A stretch of DNA of 64,000 nt from Soonwooa sp. (lineage in GTDB: Bacteria; Bacteroidota; Bacteroidia; Flavobacteriales; Weeksellaceae): positions 66,920 to 130,919 of the forward strand of contig NZ_JASLDS010000046.1 of NCBI RefSeq assembly GCF_030151385.1, read 5' to 3'. The notes under the pieces were generated by a model. The model did no database searches and was not told the origin of the DNA. It worked only from the letters and a program-made list of their open reading frames with translations. Made by a program: the position numbers and the translations under genes. Position 1 is the stretch's first letter, and every line of letters begins with the position of its first letter. Shown in pieces: positions 51,193-59,136 of this stretch.

Positions 51193-53631
51193 TTAAAATT
51201 TATAGCTTAAACTAAGACCCATTTGACGACCTTTTGTAAAATCCCTATGGATGTAAGTACCAGAATCGTTTATCTGCTCAATTTTAGAATGTGGATTAAG
51301 TAAGTTCTTAGCACTTATTCCTACTCCTATTTGTTTTAATGAAAAGTTTACATTAACATCTAAGATGTCTTTGGCAAGCTCATAGAAATCCCCTACTTTA
51401 TTAGTTCCGATGGCATAAAGGTTTTTCCCAACACGAGAGTAAGAAACAACCAAATCGACAGTGTTATCGCCACCCCATTTGTAATTATATCCAACATTAG
51501 CATTAGCCAAGAAGTTAGCAACGCCTTGTACTTCATTTTCAAGTTTGCTAAACTGTGCTGTTTTACCATTATTTTCTTTTGCTAACTCAGATTCATTTTT
51601 AAGTTTTTGTTGCGATTGCATGAAAGTTCCATTGACAAAAGCATAAACTTTGGATTTGTTCCAACTATAGATATCTTTTCTAACTTCAGCTTCTGCACCA
51701 TAGATATAGCCCCAATTTGCAAGATTAAAATAAGTCATATCACTTGGCGCTGCCGAAGAAAATGTACTTCTACCAATTGGATTTTGGATGTATTTTCCAA
51801 AAGCAGTCACCGAAAATACTTCACCACTTTTTGGGAAAAATTCCCACTTTAGATCAGCATTATAATTGTCTGATGGATACAAAAATTGGTTACCATAGAC
51901 GTTCGCCGTTACATCATAATATGCAATAGGAATCAACTCTTTTGGTTGTGGTAACGTATAAGTTTTTGAAGCTGCAAATCTTAGGTTTTGTCTGTCACTA
52001 ATACTATATTTTGCGTTAAGCGCTGGTAAAAACTTGTTGTATTGTTTGTCCTTTTTTCCTGTACTTAAAATGTCGCTCCAAGTATTGTTAAATTTGATAT
52101 AATCAAATCGACCACCTACTTGCAACGTCAATTTATCTGACAAAATCATGTCAAAATTTGCAAAACCAGATTGGATATTTCGTTCAATGGAATATTTACT
52201 TTTCTGAACATTATAAATAAATGTGCTATTATTAGATGCATTAATGAAAGCGTCAATATCTTCATAATTTACAATAACAGAATTTGTAAAATTCATCCCT
52301 AAAGTTGTTTGGTTAAATTTTCTATCCTTATAAGATCCATCATAACCTACAACCAATTTGTAATTTTGGTTAAATTTCTTGGTTAAATAAATATGACCTA
52401 AATAAGTTTTGTCTTTTAAATCATCAAAATATCTGTGATTGTTAATTGCACTTCCTGCAAGAAGCTCGTTAGTCTCTGCATTAATGGTATTTTGCATACG
52501 ATCTGGTCGTTTGCTATCAACTAAATTAGCTGCTAAAGCCCAATCCAACGACCAACTATCATTAATATTATGATTCCCGAATAGTTGATTAATCCACGTA
52601 TCTGTCAATTTGTTATCGCCTCTGTTAATGATAACATCTCTGTCAACATCGTAAGAATGCCCTTTGTAGATTTTTGCATCTTGTTGAGAAGAGTGGATAT
52701 AATTGGTAGTGAATTTTAATTGATTATTTGCATTGATTTTATAATCAACATTTAGCAAAGCTGTCGTGTTGGTTTTATATTCTGATCTTTCAACACTAAA
52801 ATCCTTGTTTGCATCACCATTTGCAAAATAGAAACCTTCGTGACCTTCGCTATACTCGTAAGAGTTGTCAAAACCAGCATATCCAAATAACGAGAATTTC
52901 CCAAGTCGTGCACCACCTTCAAAATTCATACTTGTATTAAAAGGATTTTGTGCATTTTTGAAATTCCATTTTGTTGTAAATGGATATCTTTTTGTAGGAT
53001 CGCCCTTACGATAATCAGCTTCTTTGTAACCAAAAAATCCAGGTCCTCCGTCTTGAAGTTTAAAATTAGATTTATCAAAAGTTTGAAGATTGATAGAACT
53101 TCCCAATCCTATTTTGAAATATGGTTTTCCACTATGCGATTTAGAAACGATGTCGATATTAGCACCTCCAAAATCTCCTGAGAATCTAGGATTGTAGACT
53201 TTGTCCAACGAGATATATTCTATCATCGATGTTTTGAAAATCTCCAAGTCGATGTTTTTAAGTTCGGGATTATCCGACGGAATCTCAAGTCCATTAAGTG
53301 TTGTTCCGTTATAACGATCTCCAAGTCCACGTACAAATATCTGTCCGCTACCTTCTTGTTTCTGTGTTCCTGTAGCTTTTGTTACCGCTGTTGCCACATC
53401 GCCAACACCTTGTTTTTCTAGTTGGACAGAACCAACGCGCTCGATAACTTCTACAGATTTTCTTTGGAGATTGATAAGGTTAGATTCTTTACCTTTCTTA
53501 TTACTTCCTTGGATAATGACACCTTCGATATGTTTCGTTGTTTTGACGGTGTCATTTTTTTGTTGTGCAAGTATTGTAGTAGACGCGCCTAATAGGAACA
53601 ATACTCCAATACTGAGTTTGTTAATTTTCAT
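51193..53631 (-). CDS. TonB-dependent outer-membrane receptor
   Basis: 812 residues with a signal peptide (IGVLFLLGASTTILAQ). The plug domain is clear (SVEVIERVGSVQLEKQGVGDVATAVTKATGTQKQEGSGQIFVRGLGDRYNGTTLNG) and the barrel ends with the typical aromatic terminal strand (GRQMGLSLSYKF). No CarboxypepD_reg domain is seen, so it is not SusC-type. Substrate unknown; the beta-helix lipoprotein encoded next should be a partner. Two direct repeats (ATGAACGGAA on the minus strand) lie upstream. Confidence 0.9.
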   Translation of the reverse strand: MKINKLSIGVLFLLGASTTILAQQKNDTVKTTKHIEGVIIQGSNKKGKESNLINLQRKSVEVIERVGSVQLEKQGVGDVATAVTKATGTQKQEGSGQIFVRGLGDRYNGTTLNGLEIPSDNPELKNIDLEIFKTSMIEYISLDKVYNPRFSGDFGGANIDIVSKSHSGKPYFKIGLGSSINLQTFDKSNFKLQDGGPGFFGYKEADYRKGDPTKRYPFTTKWNFKNAQNPFNTSMNFEGGARLGKFSLFGYAGFDNSYEYSEGHEGFYFANGDANKDFSVERSEYKTNTTALLNVDYKINANNQLKFTTNYIHSSQQDAKIYKGHSYDVDRDVIINRGDNKLTDTWINQLFGNHNINDSWSLDWALAANLVDSKRPDRMQNTINAETNELLAGSAINNHRYFDDLKDKTYLGHIYLTKKFNQNYKLVVGYDGSYKDRKFNQTTLGMNFTNSVIVNYEDIDAFINASNNSTFIYNVQKSKYSIERNIQSGFANFDMILSDKLTLQVGGRFDYIKFNNTWSDILSTGKKDKQYNKFLPALNAKYSISDRQNLRFAASKTYTLPQPKELIPIAYYDVTANVYGNQFLYPSDNYNADLKWEFFPKSGEVFSVTAFGKYIQNPIGRSTFSSAAPSDMTYFNLANWGYIYGAEAEVRKDIYSWNKSKVYAFVNGTFMQSQQKLKNESELAKENNGKTAQFSKLENEVQGVANFLANANVGYNYKWGGDNTVDLVVSYSRVGKNLYAIGTNKVGDFYELAKDILDVNVNFSLKQIGVGISAKNLLNPHSKIEQINDSGTYIHRDFTKGRQMGLSLSYKF

Positions 53632-53730
53632 TATTACTTTCTTACTTTTTTCTTCGCTGACAAAGTAAGCCCTGTAAGTCTTGAGATGTTGTATCTAAAT
53701 TTTTAAGTATTTTTTAAGTAATCCTTAAAA

Positions 53731-53789
53731 TTCCGTTCATAATGTTAATTTAGTTTTAACATCTGAATTATTTTTAAACTTCCGTTCAT
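53731..53789. promoter_or_regulatory. Pair of direct repeats upstream of the TonB receptor
   Basis: TTCCGTTCAT occurs at 53731-53740 and again at 53780-53789, 49 bases apart (about five helical turns), both with similar A/T-rich flanks. They lie about 100 bases upstream of the receptor ATG and could be regulator sites for it or for the divergent tsaC gene. Confidence 0.4.
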
Positions 53790-53913
53790 TAATTCTTAAA
53801 TTTGGAGCTGATTATTGAAAGCTTATTTTTAAAGAAAAGTTTTAAAGTCTTGACTTACAAGCTTCTGATATTTTAAGTTTCATTAACATTAATTTTTAAT
53901 ACGAAAAAGAGCA

Positions 53914-54468
53914 ATGAGCCTAGAAAAAGCTTTAGACACGCTAAAAAACGGTGGCACAATTCTATATCCAACCGATACAATCTGGGGACTTGGCTGTGAC
54001 GTGACCAATCCAGAAGCTATAAAAAAAGTATTCGACATCAAACATCGCGACGCACACAAATCCATGATTATTTTGGTGGAAAATGAAAAACGACTTCAAG
54101 ATTTGGTTGATGTTCCGGAAATGGCTTGGGAGATTATTGATCTTTCCGAAAAACCTGTTACCATTGTTTATGAAGCTGCAAAAGGCCTCCCAAAAGAAGC
54201 TTTGGCAGAAGATGGATCAATCGGAATACGTTTGGTTAAAGATGATTTTTGTAAAAAACTTATTTCTAAACTTAACAAACCCATTATCTCGACTTCTGCA
54301 AACTTAAGTGGTGACAAAAGTCCTCTTAAATTCTCAGACATTTCACAAGAGATAATAGATACTGTAGATTATGCAGTGGAAGAAAACCGCGAAAAAGTTT
54401 CTAAATATTCAGGCTCTTCTGTTATCAAAATTTGGAAAAACGGACAGATTAAAGTTTTGAGAGAGTAG
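53914..54468 (+). CDS. tsaC: L-threonylcarbamoyladenylate synthase (Sua5/YrdC/YciO family)
   Basis: 184 residues, the single-domain TsaC length. The start ALDTLKNGGTILYPTDTIWGLGCDVTNPEAIKKVFDIKHRD contains the conserved YPTDTxxGLGCD block, and KPIISTSANLSGDKSP the S-T-SAN-SG block of the ATP/threonine site. It makes the threonylcarbamoyl-AMP used for the t6A modification of tRNAs reading ANN codons. YciO-like paralogues look similar, so the exact assignment is likely but not certain. Confidence 0.9.
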   Translation: MSLEKALDTLKNGGTILYPTDTIWGLGCDVTNPEAIKKVFDIKHRDAHKSMIILVENEKRLQDLVDVPEMAWEIIDLSEKPVTIVYEAAKGLPKEALAEDGSIGIRLVKDDFCKKLISKLNKPIISTSANLSGDKSPLKFSDISQEIIDTVDYAVEENREKVSKYSGSSVIKIWKNGQIKVLRE

Positions 54469-54521
54469 TTTTTTTGTTTTTAAAACAAAATTCATCTTAA
54501 TAAAGTTTTCTTTTTTTGGAT

Positions 54522-54558
54522 AAAAAAACTTCAGGCGGCACCTTCGGTGCCGCCTGAA
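54522..54558 (-). terminator. Strong hairpin with T-tract on the minus strand
   Basis: CTTCAGGCGGCACC (54529-54542) pairs perfectly with GGTGCCGCCTGAAG at 54546-54559, around a 3-base loop. The T run that would make it a terminator is on the minus strand (54522-54528 read as A on plus), although both neighbouring genes are on the plus strand. On the plus strand it is followed by A residues. Confidence 0.6.
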
Positions 54559-54763
54559 GAAAAAATAAACTATGAAAAAAAACTACTACTTTTTACTACC
54601 CAATAAATTTTGATCAGTCAGCTTTTATTCGATATGATAATTACCATATCTGTACCAATTAAGAAAACCTGCCATCGTTAACAACTATTATACTAATAAG
54701 TTATAGCAATTTGACATATTTGTCAACCTTTGCTAAAATTATCTGACAAACTGACTTTTTCTT

Positions 54764-54955
54764 AGAGTCTGTTTAAATTTTATTGATAAAATTTTCATTG
54801 CTATTTTGAGAAGAATTTTTTATTTCATATTTGAAGATTTAGCGGGCTAAATCAAAAATGAGAAGCAAGAAATTGGCTTAAAATAGCTTTAAAATTTAGC
54901 AAAGAAAATCTGAATAGTTTAAAACCTATTTCGGTAAAATTTTTAAACAGGCACT
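54764..54955. mobile_element. MITE-like palindromic element
   Basis: The ends are inverted copies: AGAGTCTGTTTAAA on the left and the complement AGTGCCTGTTTAAA on the right (12 of 14 match). The interior is an imperfect palindrome with a perfect core GATTTAGC-GG-GCTAAATC near 54837-54854 and matching arms GCTATTTTGAG / AAAATAGC. At about 190 bases with no coding capacity, it fits a miniature inverted-repeat element moved by a transposase elsewhere. No clear target duplication was seen. Confidence 0.6.
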
Positions 54956-54992
54956 GGTGTAAAAAATGACAATTCATAATTAAGGAAAGCCT

Positions 54993-55000
54993 TATCTTTG
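54993..55000 (+). promoter_or_regulatory. Promoter -7 box for the tRNA nucleotidyltransferase gene
   Basis: TATCTTTG matches TAnnTTTG, 25 bases before the ATG at 55026. Confidence 0.6.
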
Positions 55001-55025
55001 CAAGCAAATATTTGCTGAAAGCCTT

Positions 55026-56450
55026 ATGATTGTTAATCTCAACCAGAACAAAAACTTAAAACTATTCAAAATCATTTCGGAAGTTGCCCATCGCAACAAT
55101 CAATCTGTCTATATAGTTGGTGGTTATGTTCGGGATTTAATCATGAAACGCAAGGCGCCAACCGACATCGATTTTGTAACAGAATCTTCAGGGATTGAGC
55201 TTGCAGAAAGCATTGCAAACGAAATTAATCCTAAACTGAAAGTTGCCGTTTTCAAAACTTATGGTACGGCAATGTTCCGTCACAACGACCTCGAACTAGA
55301 GTTTGTTGGTGCACGAAAAGAAAGCTACAGTGAAGACAGTCGCAAACCTTTTGTAGAAATCGGAACTTTGGAAGATGACCAAAAACGTCGCGATTTCACA
55401 ATTAATGCGATGGCAATCTCTCTTAACAAAGATAATTTCGGCGAGTTAATTGATCCTTTTAATGGACTTCAAGATTTAGAGCAAAAAACGCTTCGCACAC
55501 CGCTAGAGCCTTTGCAAACTTATTCGGATGATCCGCTTCGTATGATGCGCGCGATTCGTTTTGCGTCAACACTTGGATTTAACATCGAAGAAAAATCTTT
55601 GGAAGCTATCAAAACCGAAGTCGAAAGAATCCACATCGTTTCTATGGAGCGCATTATGGTAGAATTCAACAAAATTATGCTTTCCGAAAAGCCTTCAGTT
55701 GGATTAAAATTATTAGAAGAAACTGGACTTCTTCAAATTATTTTGCCAGAATTAACAGCATTAAAAGGCATTGAAGATGTCGATGGACAAACACATAAAG
55801 ACAACTTTTATCACACTTTAGAAGTGGTCGACAACATTTCTGAAAACACTGACAAATTATGGTTGCGTTGGACAGCGCTACTCCACGACATTGGAAAGGC
55901 GCCAACCAAGAAATTTGTTGAAGGAACAGGATGGACCTTCCATGGACACGAATTTTTGGGTTCCAAAATCGTAAAACATATTTTTAAACGTCTCAAACTT
56001 CCTTTGAATCAGGATTTAAAATACGTTGAAAAACTAGTCCGAATGCACGCTCGTCCAATCGCTTTAATTACAGACGATGCCTCAGACTCTGCACTGCGAC
56101 GTCTTTTGTTTGATGCAGGCGAAGATTTAGAAGATTTAATTATTCTTTGCAAATCCGACATTACCACTAAAAGTTATGCTAAACAAACCCGTTTTAAAAA
56201 GAACTTTGAGTATGTTGCCGAAAAAATAAAAGAGGTTGAAGAAAAAGATCATATCCGCAACTTTCAGCCACCTATTTCGGGAGAAGAAATTATGGAAATG
56301 TTTGACCTAAAACCTGGCCGCGAAATTGGTATTTTAAAAGAAAAAGTTAAGGAAGCTATTTTGGAAGGTATTATTAATAATGATAAAGAAGAAGCGCGTA
56401 ATTTTGTTATCGAAGAAGCGAAAAGCTTAGGCTTGAATTTAGTATCTTAG
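55026..56450 (+). CDS. CCA tRNA nucleotidyltransferase-type enzyme with HD domain
   Basis: 474 residues. The class II nucleotidyltransferase head shows GGYVRD (32-37) and the catalytic DIDFV (Asp47, Asp49), then RRDFTINAMA and the DDPLRMMRAIRFASTLGF nucleotide-recognition block. An HD-type domain follows (THKDNFYHTLEVVDN...LLHDIGKAPTKKF) around 265-300. This layout is that of bacterial CCA-adding enzymes and related poly(A) polymerases; tRNA CCA repair is the likely role. The promoter box at 54993 supports this start. Confidence 0.92.
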   Translation: MIVNLNQNKNLKLFKIISEVAHRNNQSVYIVGGYVRDLIMKRKAPTDIDFVTESSGIELAESIANEINPKLKVAVFKTYGTAMFRHNDLELEFVGARKESYSEDSRKPFVEIGTLEDDQKRRDFTINAMAISLNKDNFGELIDPFNGLQDLEQKTLRTPLEPLQTYSDDPLRMMRAIRFASTLGFNIEEKSLEAIKTEVERIHIVSMERIMVEFNKIMLSEKPSVGLKLLEETGLLQIILPELTALKGIEDVDGQTHKDNFYHTLEVVDNISENTDKLWLRWTALLHDIGKAPTKKFVEGTGWTFHGHEFLGSKIVKHIFKRLKLPLNQDLKYVEKLVRMHARPIALITDDASDSALRRLLFDAGEDLEDLIILCKSDITTKSYAKQTRFKKNFEYVAEKIKEVEEKDHIRNFQPPISGEEIMEMFDLKPGREIGILKEKVKEAILEGIINNDKEEARNFVIEEAKSLGLNLVS

Positions 56451-56477
56451 ATCAATTATGCTTCATTTCTTTTTTAC

Positions 56478-56485
56478 TAAATTTG
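56478..56485 (+). promoter_or_regulatory. Promoter -7 box for thyA
   Basis: TAAATTTG matches TAnnTTTG, 61 bases before the thyA ATG. Confidence 0.5.
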
Positions 56486-56546
56486 AATTTCAATACTTTT
56501 AAAAACTGGAAATATTTTTCTGTTTTAAACATAAAATTAAACACTC

Positions 56547-57341
56547 ATGCAAAACTATTTGGATCTCCTAAAACATATTAAAGACAACGGAACTGACAAA
56601 ACCGACCGTACCGGAACTGGTACTAGAAGCGTTTTTGGCTACCAATTGCGTTATGATTTGTCGAAAGGTTTTCCGATGGTTACGACAAAAAAAGTTCATC
56701 TTAAGTCTATAATTTATGAGTTGCTTTGGTTCTTAAAAGGAGATACCAATATTAAATATTTAAAGGATAATGGCGTTTCTATTTGGGACGAATGGGCGGA
56801 TGAAAACGGAAATTTGGGTCCTGTCTACGGCGCACAATGGAGAAGCTGGGAAGGTGCCAACGGAAAAATCGTTGACCAAATAACTGAAGTAATCGACCAA
56901 ATCAAAAAAAATCCAGATTCTCGCCGACTTATCGTTTCTGCGTGGAATGTTGCTGAAATTCCAAACATGGCTTTAGCGCCTTGTCATGCAATGTTTCAGT
57001 TTTATGTTGCTAATGGAAGATTGTCGTTGCAACTTTACCAAAGAAGTGCTGATGTCTTTTTAGGCGTTCCTTTTAATATTGCGAGTTATGCTTTGTTATT
57101 GATGATGGTAGCGCAAGTTTGTGATCTCGAAGTTGGCGATTATGTTCATAGTTTTGGTGATGTTCATATTTACAATAACCATTTTGAGCAAGTTGACAGA
57201 CAACTAGCTCGCGAGCCAAAAGCGCTGCCAACAATGAAACTGAATCCTAATATCAAAAATATTTTTGATTTTGATTTTGAAGATTTCACATTAGAAAATT
57301 ACGATCCGCATCCAGGAATAAAAGCACCTGTTGCAATATAG
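56547..57341 (+). CDS. thyA: Thymidylate synthase
   Basis: 264 residues, the exact length of the E. coli enzyme. Visible landmarks: DRTGTGTRSVFGYQLRYDL, LKSIIYELLWFLKGDTN, GPVYGAQWRSW, the active-site MALAPCHAMFQFYV (catalytic Cys), LYQRSADVFLGVPFNIASYALL and the C-terminal GIKAPVAI. It methylates dUMP to dTMP using methylene-tetrahydrofolate. No folA follows directly; the next gene is a lipoprotein starting 1 base after the stop. Confidence 0.98.
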   Translation: MQNYLDLLKHIKDNGTDKTDRTGTGTRSVFGYQLRYDLSKGFPMVTTKKVHLKSIIYELLWFLKGDTNIKYLKDNGVSIWDEWADENGNLGPVYGAQWRSWEGANGKIVDQITEVIDQIKKNPDSRRLIVSAWNVAEIPNMALAPCHAMFQFYVANGRLSLQLYQRSADVFLGVPFNIASYALLLMMVAQVCDLEVGDYVHSFGDVHIYNNHFEQVDRQLAREPKALPTMKLNPNIKNIFDFDFEDFTLENYDPHPGIKAPVAI

Positions 57342-57342
57342 G

Positions 57343-57939
57343 ATGCGAAACTGTGTATTTCTAGTTTTTATTATTTGCTTTCGAAGTTGTGCAAAACAAG
57401 AAGTAAAAACGAGTAAAAATGAAGAATATCAACAACTTTTAGTCGATGTATTAGAACCCAAAACTGGTATTATTGATACGCTTCAAGTTCCAAAATACAT
57501 AAAATCAGAAGTCGCTACAATTTCGAAATTAAACTATTTTTCAAATGGTATTTCTGGTAAAGGTGATGTAGAAGAAGATAAGATACCGCCCTATTCAACT
57601 TTTATTGAACTTAAAAATAAGGCGTCACTAACAGATTTACAAAAACTAACATCCAATAAAAATGGTGTTGTTGCTTTCTATGCACAACTAGCAATTTCGG
57701 AAAACAATCCAAATGTTATTCCTATCGTTTTCTCAAATTTCTTAGAAAAAAACAACAAAATATTTTCAAGGAGAGGTTGTCTGGTTGGAGAAGTAGAAAC
57801 TTCGGAATTATTTTATGACGAGTTTTCTCACTTTAATCTTAGTTCCGAATTAGCAGCAGAAATATCAAAAATTGCGCTACAACATAGAAATACAACAAAA
57901 TATGTTTTCACATTAGAAAAACGAAAAATACCTAATTGA
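57343..57939 (+). CDS. Lipoprotein of unknown function
   Basis: 198 residues from the ATG at 57343, which lies one base after the thyA stop and opens a lipoprotein signal (FLVFIICFRSC, Cys 16). An in-frame Met at 57331 inside thyA is less likely. The body has no domain I know; LKNKASLTDLQKLTSNKNGVVAFYAQLAIS and FSNFLEKNNKIFSRRGCLVGEVETSELFY suggest a helical-repeat-like fold. Close spacing implies co-transcription with thyA. Confidence 0.7.
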   Translation: MRNCVFLVFIICFRSCAKQEVKTSKNEEYQQLLVDVLEPKTGIIDTLQVPKYIKSEVATISKLNYFSNGISGKGDVEEDKIPPYSTFIELKNKASLTDLQKLTSNKNGVVAFYAQLAISENNPNVIPIVFSNFLEKNNKIFSRRGCLVGEVETSELFYDEFSHFNLSSELAAEISKIALQHRNTTKYVFTLEKRKIPN

Positions 57940-57946
57940 TAATTGA

Positions 57947-57974
57947 GCCCACGGTTTAAACCATGGGCTTTTTG
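57947..57974 (+). repeat. REP-like palindrome next to the IS200-type transposase
   Basis: GCCCACGGTTTAAACCATGGGC (stem halves GCCCA-GGTTT and AAACC-TGGGC, 57947-57968) is a 22-base near-perfect palindrome followed by TTTTTG. It ends 18 bases before the transposase ATG. It may act as the terminator of the lipoprotein gene and as the hairpin recognised by the transposase. Confidence 0.7.
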
Positions 57975-57992
57975 TATATTTAATAAAAAATC

Positions 57993-58430
57993 ATGTCACA
58001 TTCATTCAACAAAATATGGATACATGCGATTTGGTCAACCAAAGAACGAGCTCATTTAATAAATTCAAATATTGAATATCAAATCCACCAATATTTAAAA
58101 TCTGAATTGGAAAATATGGGTTGCAAAGTGAGTATTATTAATGGAATGCCCGATCATATACATTGTTTGTTTTTATTGAACCGACAGAAATCTATCGCGG
58201 AAGTTATCAAACAAGTTAAAGGCACATCCTCACATTTCATCAATCAAAATAACATAACCGAAGACAAATTCTCATGGCAAACTGGTTACGCTGCATATTC
58301 AGTTTCGGAATCTGTTATGCAAAAAGTTTATCACTATATTAAAAATCAGAAAGTTCATCATGCTCAAAAATCTTTCAATCAAGAATTTGATGAATTTTTA
58401 AAACTAAATGGACTTCAACTTGAAGAATAA
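57993..58430 (+). mobile_element. IS200/IS605-type (REP-associated) transposase gene
   Basis: 145 residues, a Y1 single-strand transposase. The HUH metal motif is His55-Ile-His57 in GMPDHIHCLF, and the nucleophile tyrosine is in VYHYIKNQ (Tyr115 or Tyr113). Length and lack of a second gene (tnpB) fit the REP-associated type that often occurs once per genome beside small palindromes. It appears intact. A matching palindrome lies directly upstream; no second copy was seen downstream. Confidence 0.88.
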
Positions 58431-58502
58431 ATAACACAATTTATGACTGCTGTTTGTAATATTTAATTCAATTTTGATACTTATCTAAAAATACAACTGA
58501 GA

Positions 58503-59126
58503 ATGAAAAAAAAGCTCTTCATTATTTTTGCATTTTTTTGTGTATTAATCGGTCTTTATCCATCGATTTATTTTTTAATAGATCGTAGTTTTGGACTGCT
58601 TCGTTTTAAAGATCAAGACACCTTACAAAACCTATTTTGGAATATTGGTTTCTACACACACATCATTTTTGGAGGACTCGCTTTGTTAATTGGCTGGATT
58701 CAGTTTGTTCCAAAATGGAGAAACAAGAATCTAAAGCGACATCGGAAAATTGGTCAACTATATATCATTTTTGTCTTACTCAGTTCTGTTGCAGGAATCG
58801 GAATTGCGACAAAAGCAACAGGCGGAATTGTTCCTGCGCTTGGTTTCGCTTCACTTGGTATTATTTGGTTTTGCACCACTCTACTAGCATTTACTGCTAT
58901 TAAAAAAGGAAATCTAATAAAACATCAAAAGCTAATGGTATACAGCTATGCCGCATGTTTTTCTGCGGTTACATTAAGAATTTATTTGCCGATACTTCAA
59001 GTCATTTTCAATGATTTTGTGAAAGCTTATTGCATTGTTGCTTGGCTATGTTGGATTCCAAACATTATCTTTGCTTATATTATAACTAAAAATATTAAAA
59101 CATCGACTTTAGATGTTGTTAAATAA
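58503..59126 (+). CDS. DUF2306 membrane protein
   Basis: 207 residues with about six membrane segments. The DUF2306 pattern is visible: HIIFGGLALLIGWIQFVPKWRNKNLKRHRKIGQLYIIFVLLSSVAGIGIATKA (conserved G-x-x-Q-F and HR-x-x-G) and the later KHQKLMVYSYAACFSAVTLRIYLP. Function is not known. It ends 10 bases before the M1 aminopeptidase gene, so the two are probably co-transcribed. Confidence 0.88.
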   Translation: MKKKLFIIFAFFCVLIGLYPSIYFLIDRSFGLLRFKDQDTLQNLFWNIGFYTHIIFGGLALLIGWIQFVPKWRNKNLKRHRKIGQLYIIFVLLSSVAGIGIATKATGGIVPALGFASLGIIWFCTTLLAFTAIKKGNLIKHQKLMVYSYAACFSAVTLRIYLPILQVIFNDFVKAYCIVAWLCWIPNIIFAYIITKNIKTSTLDVVK

Positions 59127-59136
59127 CAGATAAATT

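Larger units (their letters stand above)
54469..55025. other. 557-base repeat-rich gap
   Basis: No intact gene. In order: a strong hairpin at 54529-54558, an A+T-rich stretch with a TTGACATATTTGTCAA palindrome (54711-54726), a MITE-like palindromic element (54764-54955) and the promoter of the next gene. A 13-codon frame at 54572 (MKKNYYFLLPNKF) is too short to call. Confidence 0.6.

Noticed and set aside
54572..54613. Thirteen-codon open frame MKKNYYFLLPNKF
   Set aside because: Too short, with no coupling to another gene and no repeated or conserved feature visible; may be chance.
57993..58430. Complete IS605 element with tnpB
   Set aside because: No RNA-guided nuclease (tnpB/iscB-like) gene is next to the transposase; the next gene is a DUF2306 membrane protein.
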